64,000 nt of DNA from Arthrobotrys musiformis (Eukaryota > Ascomycota > Orbiliomycetes > Orbiliales > Orbiliaceae), in contig JAVHJL010000008.1 in assembly GCA_036971715.1 (NCBI GenBank), forward strand, positions 2,604,001 through 2,668,000, read 5' to 3'. This document shows positions 22,912 through 34,979 of the stretch, one piece after another (the stretch's first letter is position 1; each line of letters begins with the position of its first letter). The translations under genes and the position numbers were made by a program. The notes below the pieces were generated by a model. It made no database searches. It saw only the letters and a program-made list of their open reading frames with translations, and had not been told where the DNA came from.

Positions 22912-25877
22912 TTGATGGGTTTAAAAGGTACGAGAGTCTGTTGGATGATTGTTTAATCAGTATTGGCTCTTATATGGAGATCTCTAGAGGTCTTATAGGA
23001 GGGTTTAATTTTGTCGCGAAGTAGTAGGTTCATACTGACGAGTATAAAGATGTGTTGTCGGTGTTAGATAAATTCGATCGAGCCTAATAGTCTCGAGGCC
23101 TCCAGCCCAACTATACTCCCGGATCGATCGCACATTCTAACTTTCATCCCGTTGTTCTGTTCCTTGTAGCTTCTGTCTTTCTTTCCCATTTCGCTTTCAC
23201 TGTTTTCGTTTTGGAGTCGAGTTATCTCTTTTTGCCGCTCGGTGGGAACCACATCCTTAAGGAACGGCCTGGCGCTCCAGCAATAGGGGGGGTTGGCATT
23301 TTGTCAAATCTTTCAGCCAGCGGGCGCATCATGACAGCGGTCCCAGTGCGGGCACACTGAGAGACCTGAGGCTGAGAATATTTGTTGACTGAAGCCAGAC
23401 TTGGAGGGGAACCTGAGAATTGGCCTTCACAATCATGGGCATGTGGGTGTCTTAAACCAAACTGGAACCACCTCTTCGAGTTCATGCGAAGTGCCCCTTT
23501 AGTCTTACCCGCATTTACTATAATTACAACCTTTCCTAGACTTCTAATTGGCGCCGTGGCTTTGGTTTTGCCTGTCTTTCCTGAGTTCAGCCGTCTACTT
23601 CGGAACTGTGTGCAACCTAATACCTACCATACACGCCCTTGCTTATCTCTGGTCCCTGATGCCCTGCTCTCCGCACCCCCCCAGCTCTGTTTGATTGGAT
23701 TCGAATGTTATTTTTATTTTCATTTTTGTTTTAGTTTATCCTATTTTATTTTATTTGGCCTTGCTTGAGATGCTGTTCTTCTGATATTTTCTCGTTGTTC
23801 GTTTCGAATTCGCCTTTTCTTATGATTAATGTTTAGTTCTACTACGTGTATGATTTTTACCCTTCGTTCACGCCTTCGCTGTCCCTATGGGTTTCTGGAC
23901 CCTCTCTTTCCCCACCGCTATGCAGCTGTGGGCTATTTTACCCCTCCTCGATATCATATTTCAAACAGGTAATGCTTTGCCTATATAGGAGGGGCGGCTT
24001 CGGCTTGTTATCAACGTGCATGCGCATGAACGTCCTCGTGAGCCCTCCTTTGGCTGCTCCAAGCACAGACGTCCAGACATACCGCTTCCCGAAGGCATGG
24101 GTTATGCATACAACCGCTTGTTAGTCAACATGAGTTCCTTTTTTTATATGCTCGCACCAGGTTTCCTTTCTTGTTTTGAAAAATTTCTTGCCCCAAGCAT
24201 CTCGATATATATGTCTCTGGACACTAGATTGGACATTAGGCATTACGTTTGATTCATAGCCCAATAACACATGTTAACTTAAAAGACAAAAAACAAAAAA
24301 GTGTTTTTGAAAAGAGTTGTTTCATATAGACCGTACCTCAAAATTTTGGCAGAAAAAGGCCTATCGATGGCAAAGGGTATCCAAGAGACAGTAATTTTAG
24401 GCGGCGTACAAGACTACTACTTCTGATTTCACACACACACACACTGGGCCCAAGAGGACGCTATGTGATCTAAGTGCATAGTGCCATACATGATGCATTC
24501 CACATCTTGCGCAATTGGGGCCGGTTAACCAAACAAACGAGCTGGAACATGTGCCGTTCAATGCACAAAGCTGGCCAAACATGTCGATGGCGCTGATCAT
24601 ATGCCCACAAAACCCGAACTGAATTCCACCCGCCCGCTGTTACGTATTATAAATGATCCACACTGATATCGGTACGATATTTTCAAAATGGAGAACCAAT
24701 CAAGCACATCGGTATTATATCAGAGACTGCACGGCACAGTTGGAAAAAACGGCTTGATAAAAACACAGATATGTATGTAAATGATAGCTCACAACACGTA
24801 ACTATCCATCCTTGACGTCAATTGACATGAAATCCCATACTTTCGAAAGGCCATGAAAAAAGGATCATGGCCGCAGCAAAACAATGGGGAGGCGGTCCAA
24901 AATTCAGGATATTGATATTATGATGGGAGTGTAAGCGCAAGGTAACTATTCCGTACAGATCCAAAGGATATAAAATATGGACGCACCCGAGACAACGAAA
25001 TGCAAAAAAAAAAAAAAAAAAAAAAGGTGCAGCGCAGGGAGAAAGTAAACGAATCACATAGTATTACATGGACCAATGGGTAAGTTAAAAAAAACAATAA
25101 GAACCCAAGCAAATCCTCGTCCAGACCTCACGAACAGGTTCCAAAAACATTGCTGATGGGCTATGGGACGTGTGCACGCATGAGAACAAAAACCTCTCCA
25201 AAAAATTTACAAAAGGAACAAGATAAAGGATAGCTGCCACGGAGGTAAGTACATACTTATGGGTAAAATAGATTAGAAAAATTCAGGTCACAAAAACCCA
25301 CCCATCAAGGCTCCAGCAAAAATGACTTTGAGGGGCTCGGTGCTATCTCAATGTAACACAGAAGTGTCAGCCGCAAAACCAAACCAGCACAGCTCCATCC
25401 CGCGTCTTCACCAAAGAAAAGTCCAACGAGCCAACACATTTGGCATGGAGTGATGTGAACATGGGCTCCTGGGCATCAACTCGAAATATATATGCCAACC
25501 AGTGGCTAAAGTGTCAGCGCCCGCGAGCTGCGGCGTTGACGTCGACGTCGACCATCCTCCTTTAACCTCACCCACCTCGCATGGGTCGGGAAACAGTAGA
25601 ATACTAATCTAACTAGAAACAATATAATATAGCAAAGGGTTCCAAAAACAAGAGGGAAAAAGGAGGAAAGATTGACATCGATCGATCTCAGGAGCGAGTT
25701 TTTCCTGAACAGGTCCGCCGGAAGATCTCGAGACAGGTATACGTTTATATGGTCTGTCGTTGCGAATTTAAGGCCGATTAGAGTAAGCCGGACACTACAA
25801 ATGCACAGAGGAAGAGTTAGTAGGCCACTACGACTAGCTCAGTGCAGGATGAGTTTCTGTCCTACCATAGTTGAATT
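22912..25877. other. No confident gene; broken continuation and open frames
   Basis: At 22912-23090 the frame of the 345-aa ORF continues in a coding style through three stops. From 23380 to 23770 a 128-codon plus frame is hydrophobic (LVLPAFTIITTFPRLLIGA) but has no family I know. On the minus strand 23064-23252 is charged and open (ERQKEITRLQNENSESEMGK). After about 24.25 kb the sequence returns to the background style, with a (CA) run near 24430 and a 22-base A run at 25004-25025. Confidence 0.3.
25004..25025 (+). repeat. 22-base poly(A) run
   Basis: An uninterrupted run of 22 A, preceded by AAATGC and followed by GGTGCAGCGC. It could be the tail of a retroposed sequence lying to its left or plain slippage. 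No element body or target-site duplication is recognisable. Confidence 0.7.
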
Positions 25878-26480
25878 TTAATCAACTTCCTCAACGGTAA
25901 TGCAAGTGACTCTGGACCTATCAGAGTTTGTGTGGATATCCACCGATATGTTGATATAATCTTCTTGAAGGCCTTGATCCTCGTCTCCCCCCTCTACCAC
26001 AAGACTCGCAGCCATCTCCTCACACAATGCTTCATCAAGGGCACTAAAACATTCAAGAGGAAACTCTGCGCGGGGGACCTGGATCCCAAAACTTATCCTC
26101 TGAAAGTCATGGGCATTGTCGATCACCCGAAGACCCTCTTGGAACCGCAACGCGGCTCGACTCTTGGCCGCGTTCATCGCCAGTCCGTCAATATTGTCAA
26201 TCTTGAGGGACCATATTTTAGCCCACCACTTCTTTACCTTATCCGCAAAAGGAGAAGATTGGCCTTGGGCTATTGTAGAGTCCGATGCATCGCTGTCGGA
26301 GTTTGCTCTTGGAGGCTCCTTAAAAACGAATACAGAACGGAACGAAGTTGATGTTGACGGCTCGAAGAAAACGTCTCTCTGTCGGTTATACTCTGATCCT
26401 GAAAGCGGCATAACACCATCCAGGGATAAGGTATCCGAGTCCGGCGCAGAATGAATGGATAATTCCATCGGGAGCGTCAT
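25878..26480 (-). CDS. Hypothetical protein, 5' end uncertain
   Basis: Open frame of about 200 codons from ATG at 26480 to TGA at 25878; it stays open a little upstream without an ATG. The product is acidic at the C-terminus (VEGGDEDQGLQEDYINISVDIH) and has a Trp-rich patch (KVKKWWAKIWSLKIDNIDGLAM), but no signal peptide, membrane segment or known domain. Just upstream a different minus frame (about 26610-26520) also looks coding (YEKELKDWIFKLADKS). Before that comes a believable intron (donor GTACAA, acceptor GGTCTTAG) and an upstream piece FIDDSRW. The true gene may therefore be multi-exon with a frame break, or a decayed copy. Family not recognised. Confidence 0.45.
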   Translation of the reverse strand: MTLPMELSIHSAPDSDTLSLDGVMPLSGSEYNRQRDVFFEPSTSTSFRSVFVFKEPPRANSDSDASDSTIAQGQSSPFADKVKKWWAKIWSLKIDNIDGLAMNAAKSRAALRFQEGLRVIDNAHDFQRISFGIQVPRAEFPLECFSALDEALCEEMAASLVVEGGDEDQGLQEDYINISVDIHTNSDRSRVTCITVEEVD

Positions 26481-27414
26481 TCTCGGCCTCTTGAGAATTA
26501 ACCTCAACCTGAATCGAGTTCGAAGTATTGCTCAACCGACGAGGTATATGACTGATGACACTTTTGTCGGCTAATTTGAAGATCCAATCCTTAAGCTCTT
26601 TTTCATAAGCCTAAGACCGAAAGAAGATGAAGGTTATGTTTTAATAGGGTCTTGTTGTACCAGCGCGAATCGTCAATAAATGGGTTGGGAATGAAAGAAT
26701 AGGCCCGGGCAAAGTATATTGGTGTTTGCTGGAGCTAGAAAAGGTGCTGATTTATAGAATTTTAGCTATCCCCTTACCAAAGCCAATGGTTATACGTATT
26801 CTCGTCCCCGGGGTTATACGTATGCATACGTGTCAATACAATTGGCTCTATCGCGGCGCAGATTTGCTTTATAAGCATTTTAACGTTACAACAGTGTATC
26901 GCCCAAACTCTTTATATTTTCAGGGACGATGTTTTAGCGGATTTGAGCGGCGAATTACAAAGCCACCTGCCATGGTTGAGGGAGTCGCCTATCCCCGGTT
27001 GATCGACGTTCGCGTTCGTTTCGACTCTACATGCATACTCCGCGGATTAAAATTATAAACGCAAAGTCGACATTTACAGCTAGCCCGCTATTAAAACGGA
27101 TGTAGAAGTACATTCTCGTGGTTCGCTCCGGGTAAACGGAAGGCAACGAAATACATGTATACAAATCTAGCAAGCGTTACCACGTATGTCTTCGATCTTT
27201 TCTGGTGGTTTTACCATATAATTGTATTCCTACACTACACGTGTCTACAATACTATGCAGGTATACCATTTCAAGGTGGTGGTGTGGGCCTGGGGCCGAC
27301 GGTCAATTTTAATTCCAAGCATCGGAGAGAAATATAACATGGTGGCACAAACCCATCATTGAGTCTTATCACTTGGGTATTTGATATCCCAACGCTGTGG
27401 AACGTTAACAAAGG

Positions 27415-27446
27415 CCCCCTTTGCGACGCCTGGGTGCGTACGAGAG
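27415..27446 (+). repeat. Dispersed motif copy, left half conserved
   Basis: Reads CCCCCTTTGCGACGCCTGGG and then TGCGTACGAGAG. The left half matches the 12834 copy and the minus-strand copy at 32080; the right half is diverged. Confidence 0.45.
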
Positions 27447-30400
27447 CGGCCTTTGCGGTCCTTCCCTTCTGTTTCCTTGCTTGCTGTATTTATATTAACG
27501 TAGACTATGGATATGGACCGAGTACCTTATCATGTTATATTCAGACCATACGATTACCTGTCCTGTACCCCATTATCTAGAATTCGCACTGCCCAAAGCT
27601 ATGGAGCTAGCGCTGCTGCATGCTGGATTATTTTTATACCATATGTGTGGATCATGTGGCTACTCAATGATCGCCTTGAGAAGTTTTATGCAGACTTTCT
27701 GCCAGACCCTTTCTTTTTGTTGGTATGTGTATCTATATTGACAACATGCAAGGCCGCGCGACAAACGCTGCTTCAGTCGAGCAGGGGGTTTGTTTTCTAG
27801 AAGTTAGATCCGAGCTAGCGGGGATTGATCCATGTTCTTTCGAACCTTCGTAGGCAGCCAGAACAAGGGCAATGTTATTTATGTCAAACTACAGAGTAGG
27901 TATCGAGACATCCTCATGTGGGCTCCGGGTAAACTAAGGTTCATTGCGAGTGAGGCTGAAAACCCAAGCGAAAACTAGGTACCTTTACCATCCAATGCAT
28001 CTCTGAGTCCGGATCGAGCTCCCACGAATTGCAGGCTACCGATGACATCAAATATAATCTCTGCCCTTGGACTTGGGTTCTCTGCTTTAAGGTCACGGGC
28101 ATACAAGGTTCATCACAGAGTACATGTATCCTCTATCCATCACATTAAAATCAACACAATCACATCGGTATTAGGTTTGGCCCAAGTATATATATACATA
28201 CTTAAGAACGAGACTATACTTAAGTATATTCCACGAGTGACGTGCCAGATATCGCAAATTCCAAATCGGGTTGCCAGCTCAAGGTGAGTCTTAGTTGAAT
28301 TTCAACCTAGCGCCAAAATTTTAAAACTTAATTAACCGGCATGTTGTTTGCACAACTTCTGTCTTGCAGGATTGTCGCCCCATCTTTTGATGTGGAATAT
28401 ATACCATATCGATTAATTGAGGCGATCAATCATGATCATATGCACCATTGCATGGAAAACATGACCTTAGTTGAGTCGGCGAATACTCTGGCGTCCCAAG
28501 GGTTCGCGATAGAGTTCAAACGACCAATTGCAACTTGCCATGATCGCTTTGGGCTTGATTGAGTTGACAGCCGTTAGTTACTCCATGGATCCACTAGCCC
28601 GCACTAGCTACGGCTATCCTCGGACTGTCTCGATCGGATGCCGATGTTTTGCGGCCAAAAAGCCGGCCCAAATACCTCCGTACGTATAGTACATACATAT
28701 CGGACCGTATGCTGCAAACGACCCGCCGGATAATGTCATAGATTAATGTCAAAAGCGCAATGATAGCAGATTTCGGGATCAATGGCTGTGTACCCTTAGT
28801 GCGTTGGTATCGTTATATCGGTCGGCGGCGGGCTTGCGCCCTCTTCGGCTTGCGAAGGGATATCACATGTATGCAATCTCACCAAATTGCTAGATACTGT
28901 CCTGCAACTGATTGAAGATGATATCACTTGAAAGATCTAAATCCGGCTTGCCAACTGTCTCCGGACAGCCGGATATCGATCAATCCCGATACCGATTTTA
29001 GGTAAGAAGTTTATTTCACATTAGCAGATATCTACCTAGGTAGATTATGACTTGATAATAAACAAATATCCCTATCATCATACTATGGTAACGATGGACA
29101 CATAAGCTAGGCTGCGTATTTCTTATCTTTTGAACACTAATAGAGATCGCTACTAAAAATATATATATACTTAATATCAACGTTTTAGTTTTGTTTTACC
29201 TCCTAACTTAGTCATCCAGCAGTACAGGGTTGTATTTCTTTGTTGTGCTCCAAAACCGCTTAACTTTGGGCCAAGCTCAAATGCGGTGGTGAATTCAGAT
29301 TTCAATAGTCTCACAGAAGCTAAATTTCTCAAGAATTCCATGAGTTTACATTTATATTGATAATATGCCGTGTAATCGGCGCCACAAATACTACTAAGGG
29401 CCCAAGCCTAGCTGGATACTGCACTTTGCCAAAATACAAAGTACTTAGGTATAAGTCACAATCCCACAACTTTACTTGTGTGGGTACCTAAGCTAACGCC
29501 ATACTCTTCCGACCAGCTTACTCAGCATTTATTTAGGAATGGCAGGCGTAAAAGGAATAAGATCAAAAACGTTTCTAGGTACAATTTTGAATGCGGGACT
29601 CGCATACCAGACGGTTGTGCAAGCGCAAGGGCATGGAACCCGGGGTTTTGGTCGGATATAGTTTCCTTGCCATGACTATAAGAGTGCCAAGAGATCGTGC
29701 ACCCCGATCTCTTCAGACCCACAGCTCTCTCGACCCATGCATACATACAACGGCTTTGCATGCTGCACGAGCTTCGGCCAGGCTCGAGACGCTTTCGGCA
29801 TATCTCTTCCTAAAACGTTCAGAGGTTCCAGGAATCGTTAGCTCAACCTTAAAAAAAAAGTAAAACAGTGGCGGCCTTGCATGCTGCACACGATGGAGAC
29901 ACAGAAGGGCCCCCAGACTAAAGAAGGGACTAACGAGACGGGGCTTTCCGGGGTTGAGCCCAGGGGATCTTGCAGCTTGCAGGTACTATGTACATACATC
30001 CTAAATGATGTGTTTTTGGGAGAGCTAAACTTTCACTTTCGCAGAAGACCGGATTTTATGGGAACAACTAGCGTAGCTCTACTGCTAGTGTACTGTATGC
30101 TTGGTCTATTGAGATATAGCACTTCAGTTCCGGTACGCTAGAAGAAGCAAGCTATAGCTAAGGAACGATAACTACAACAGGAGTCGACACAAGTACTAAA
30201 GTGCAGTTAGGGGGTTCGTGAGCTTTTCTACGAAATTCGCGTTGAGTGGACACTCCTGCCTAGAAATATGGAGACGGTCCGGAGAAGTGTGATCTTGAGG
30301 TAGTCTGGGGATATTTGAGGGTCTGACTTCCAGGCTGCTTACAGGTAGCTACTAAGCCAGCACGCAGTATCTTACCCTGGTAGCTGCCGAGGAGTATCCA

Positions 30401-31382
30401 TGCATCACCCCGCTGAGACCTGCACGATATCGTCTCAGCCATGCATCCAGTGGCAGAATAAAACAACCATGTATTTTACGTAACTGCGGTGGCATCGTTC
30501 CAGATCAGGCCGGCGCGCCATGGCACCACTGAAGGAGCTCCATCCTAGATGGGAATACTGTGTGAGAGCAATATAGGGTTGTTACACAGAAGATTCAAGG
30601 GAATGACAAAACCGGTTACCTACGTATAGCTCCGGGAAGGAGCATTGTACTGATTCAGTTTCAGAAAATGGTAACACTTCAGAGTGGGGGTTCCCTGCCC
30701 CAAGACCTGAGTGGCACCATTGTAGGCTATCATCTTAACTATTAATTTTAGATACACCTCTCAGCTAATTGGTCAAGAGTGGATACGTATTTGGTACATG
30801 TATATGTACCTTTCGCGCATACACTGGCATAGGCAACCAATTGTCCCGTGTCTGATTTAGATCAGCTTAACGTTAGCTATGTCAGCCAATCGATCCGTTG
30901 ACAAGAATTGACGATTCCGAATCGATCAATTGGACGTGGCACCCTTATCGATAGCATAACCTCGGGACAAGTGCCCCGCTTTATAAGCAGGCCAACCCCG
31001 CACCTTAGACTGGCCCCGAAGTATCTAAAAGAGTCTACAGGCATATTCTAGTTAGACTAGGGCTAAGACAAAAAACTTTCACAAGCAAATGCGGGCTGCA
31101 TTCGCAACCAAGGCTAAGACTCAGCTTGAGCTAGTTGCTCCTAGCCTTGAAAATTCGAATACGGCAGCTAAAAGTACACATTCAAGGTAGTCTCGAGGCC
31201 AGCGTTATAGGTGCCTTGAAAACATATAACAAAATCCGCACTATCGTGTTGGTAGAATATTCCTATTTGTATAACTCTCGCCAGCATCTAGTTAGAGCAC
31301 AAGAACAACCGTCATCTAGCTATCAAAAGGGACCAATGAAATCCAGTGACAGATAATATATACATGCCGAGAACCGGCCTAC

Positions 31383-31410
31383 TTTTTTGTGTGGCTGGGA
31401 ACGAGACCAG
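31383..31410 (+). repeat. Dispersed motif copy, right half conserved
   Basis: Contains GGCTGGGAACGAGACCAG preceded by TTTTTTGTGT. The right half is identical in core to the 12834 copy. The sequence after it has a short direct repeat, (G)TCCTACCTA, at 31411 and 31427. Confidence 0.45.
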
Positions 31411-32079
31411 TCCTACCTACGGGACAAGTCCTACCTAGGTAAAAAAAATCAAAACAAGGCTTAATTTGTTGGTATATCATGATGCTAGAACAAAAGCGTG
31501 TAAAGAAATCTCATAGGATAATGCATGTCTAAATCCAATACTAGTGAGTCGGGGGACAGCGAACTAGAGACACCCCCTTGATCTAGTTCAGGAGCGACCA
31601 AAGCCAAAAATTTCAACTGCTGGTATCCCTTTATCGGACCAATATATCCCGAGAAAGGTCAAAAGAAGCTCTATGTAAAACATCTGCTGGATAGTATGCA
31701 TATGTGATACGAGGGAGATGGAGTTTAGATCTGTGATCCGAACCCATGACTCAAAACCGTGGTAATAGGTAAATGTTAAGGGAGACGGGGCGAAAAAAAG
31801 TTGTATGCAACAAAACCAGAACGAACTAGTATGCTAAATATGCTCAATGTAGTTCCGACAGGCTGGTATTCTGGCGGATTATGTTTATGATAATTTAATC
31901 TAGATCCGCAGTTCCAAAGAAACGAGGCAGATACTAGTCATGGCCTTTTGGGACTTGGCGTGGGACCAATCCACGGGACTAGACATGGTTATATAGGAAG
32001 AAGTTGATAGCTAGAGGGTATAGCTTTTGGGTGGTAGTTAGGTGTTGGGTGGTAGTAAATGCTCAACTGATGGCGGCTT

Positions 32080-32106
32080 GGTCTCGTACCCGGGCGTCAC
32101 AAAGGG
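32080..32106 (-). repeat. Dispersed motif copy, inverted
   Basis: On the minus strand it reads CCCTTTGTGACGCCCGGG and then TACGAGACC, covering both halves of the motif with one base inserted or changed in the middle relative to the copy at 12834. Confidence 0.5.
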
Positions 32107-32830
32107 ATATCTGCTGGTGTCGAGGTTTTGCGGTGAGGGCCCATTTATTGAGGGCGGGCGAATTGCAAAGCCGTAAGGCCAACAAGACTAGGTAATATCC
32201 TAAAGAAAGACAGTACCCTCAGCGCTATGCCAGAGCCCCGGCGGGCCTTAATATATTTGCGGCGAACGTATGGACGTTAGGGGTTGGTTCCGGAATGTCG
32301 GTTTTGGTTTGTTTTGCGGGTGGCCCAAGGTATACAGCTATATTGTCGCCTTGCTGAAGTACGACTCTCGAAGACAAGAAATTAGGTATTGTCTCGTGAA
32401 GCACAACTCCTACCGGGAGAAGCAGAAGTGCATTTAGAGAATTTCTCTATGATTGAGGTAAAATCATTTATCAATAGAACATAGATTGGAGTAGAGGGGG
32501 TAGCCAATCTTAAATCGGGGCTTGGTATGAATTGACCCATCAATACAAGCAACGCCAGATCGAGAGTGATTATGTATTCGAAGTCGTCTCGAATTCAAGG
32601 TAAGTAGAGAGGTTTAGCGAGGCTGAGCCTCTCAACAAGGCTGAGCAGCAGCCTCTCTAGCGAAACCAGAAGATCGTTCCGCCTGTAGTAACCCGCTCGA
32701 ATTTCGAATTATCCCGGGCGGGTTAATTCCTTGTTTGGTGTTTGTACGGGCTTTCGTATATATAGTTGGTAGGTATTGAGTATTGTTGTGGAAAATCTAA
32801 TCGAATAGATTACGTCGAAGAATACGGGGG

Positions 32831-34979
32831 TCATCCGCCTTTCATTGTATGAACAACCAAGTTTTCAGCCCACTCCAAATCATTCTCCCCTTGGGCATCC
32901 TCGTCCACGTCAATCGTTGGAGGTATATGGATTAAGCTTGAACCAGCATGTGCCGCTCCAACTCCTAACAGTTGAGGTGCTTGGGGAAGGTATGGGCTGG
33001 TTGCGAAGGTGCCCATGGAGCCCCGATATTGAACGAGGTCGCCCATAGCGTAGTCAGCCTGCGATGATTGATCTATTAACAGGCTGCCGGAATCACCATA
33101 CGCAGATCCCATTCCTGGAAACATTGAAGATGAAATATGCTGCGGTATATGTTGCTGCAACGGAGCACCCTGCGTATAGGAATAGTCCATTGAAACAATG
33201 GTATTGTGTTGGGATGCTACATTGTATGATAGTTAGCAGTGTGTTTTGGACAAGCGTAACGCTGTCGACTTCGAAAAGTGCAGGGTGATATTTACCAAGC
33301 TCGTCTCTGTCAGTTTGGAGGTCTCGATCTGTAGTCTTGATGCTCGGAGTTGGGAATCCAATTTGGCCGAAGTTTGCCGTAGTGAGGTTAACACCCTCAG
33401 CCCGCTCAGAGTGAAATTGTTGCCGTAATTGCGCCATCCTTTCTTCACTCAAAGGGCCGTGATCTAGGAGGAGCTCCATTGACGATGCCCCACGATTTTG
33501 CCCATCCGCCGGAGGGTGTCGGTTCTTCATATGATGGGCTATTTCGCGAGGACGATGTGATCGGTAGGGACATTTGTTTATTTTGCATTGGTACTGTTTA
33601 TATCCACAAAGAGCGTGTACATGGATCGCTTCGTGCTCCCTACAAATCGATACGTTAGTGAAAAATGTTTCCACTTTCCTTTTTTCTTTCTTTTCTTTTC
33701 TTTCGTTTTAGAGAGAGGGGGGAATGAAGGGGAGGAGGGGAGCCTTTACCTTCGAGCACTCGGGCTTGGGAGGTCTTTGAAGCAGAACGTGCATGACTTC
33801 TCTAGGCTGGACTTTGCAGTTCTCTTCCTAGTGGTAGAAACTACACTACGGGTTTCTTGCTGGTCGCCAGTCGTCCTGCCACTTATCGACTGAGGGCGGG
33901 CCACTGTCGACCTCGCCTTTACAGGAGAAGAATTCGACATGGATATACTATCATCTGGAATTGCAGCATCTGATTTAGTTCTCGCAGGTTGTGTCCGTGT
34001 AAACCTCCCTGTAGTGGCATTTTCGGCAGGCATCCCGTTCACTGGCGAGGATTGAAAGGGCCAGTTCTGGCGAAACGGATACGGGTTATCGGACGATCCA
34101 AATTTCAGCCAGGGCGCGGCATTTGCGTCACCATTGTGATCGAGAACCGCGAGGGTGGTCTCTTCTGCGGTAACCTCTAAAGAGTCAAGAGATTCTATCT
34201 GTGAGGGAAACGGAGGAGGCATTTTCCGCTCTGGCTTTGGCTCGGCCGCTGCAGTGGCAGCCTCGACGGAGGTATTTTCGTTTTCGCTCTTCTGTTTTTT
34301 TTGCGGCATGGCAGCTTGGGGTGCCTCCAGCGGAGACAGGACCTCCCCATCCGCATCTTGAGTAGTAACTGAGTCGAGGTATTGGTTGACAAACCGATAC
34401 AGGATCGGGCCAATTTGCCTGCAAATGAAAACCTTTGCTTCTTTCACGTTAAAGTTGTTCCTGTTCTGAATGTCGCTCAGCCCTAGGAACTGATCTTTGA
34501 TGATAAGCTCGAGAAGATCTGAAGACTTTAGCAAACGCTCGTTTGCCATCCCTTCTAATACTTTGGTGATGACCGTAGTCGGGTCTAGTTTGCGGAGCAG
34601 GATGGGTGTTGTGGGTGGCCATTGTCTCATAGGACTAAATTTGAAGGACATATCCCCAGACTCGGAGGACCTCCTGGGCCTCTTTGTTGGGCGCGGAGAA
34701 GTCGAAGCTAGCATATCGTCACTGCCTACTCGTTGTAGCTGGGGAGTTCGTGGTGGCAAATCACCGTACCACAACGTAATGTCTCTCGGAAGCTTCGCAA
34801 CAACCGCAGAGTGTGACTAAGTTTGCAAATCGCTAAAGGCTTCAAAGGCTTAATTAGGACCCGAATAATAGAGTTCCCCAGCTAGCAAGTTGCCTCGCAA
34901 GGCTGCGGGATACTTGCGCACAGCCGTGGACGAGAGAAGGAAACAAGCTATGAGGCACTAATGAAGAAAAGGGATCCAT
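32831..34979 (-). CDS. C2H2 zinc-finger protein A
   Basis: Exons 34979-34914 (inferred), 34816-33750, 33639-33296 and 33216-32831 give about 620 aa. Introns 2 (110 nt, GTAAAG / CACTAAC / TTTGTAG) and 3 (79 nt, GTAAAT / TGCTAAC / ATGTAG) are convincing; the first exon and start are the weakest part. Seen: an N-terminal region with basic and Ser/Pro stretches and a helical block (LLKSSDLLELIIKDQFLGL); finger 1 C364-x2-C367-x12-H380-x3-H384, split by intron 2 at residue 378 (phase 2); finger 2 C396-x4-C401-x12-H414-x4-H419; a Gln/Ser-rich C-terminal tail. Two tandem fingers suggest a nuclear DNA- or RNA-binding regulator, but targets cannot be predicted. The finger intron lies at the same codon and phase as in proteins B and C, which marks them as relatives. 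No close neighbours suggest a pathway. Confidence 0.75.

Larger units (their letters stand above)
26530..32830. other. 6-kb gene-poor stretch
   Basis: Only short frames without motifs, apart from possible 5' exon pieces of the 26-kb gene at 26.55-26.75 kb. It contains motif copies at 27415-27446 (plus), 31383-31410 (plus) and 32080-32106 (minus), and a small repeat (CTCCGGGTAAAC) at about 27125 and 27924. No mobile-element enzyme is recognisable. Confidence 0.4.

Noticed and set aside
31725..31800. Possible tRNA T-arm (GGGTTCGGATC on the minus strand)
   Set aside because: No acceptor stem, D-arm or anticodon arm can be folded around it.
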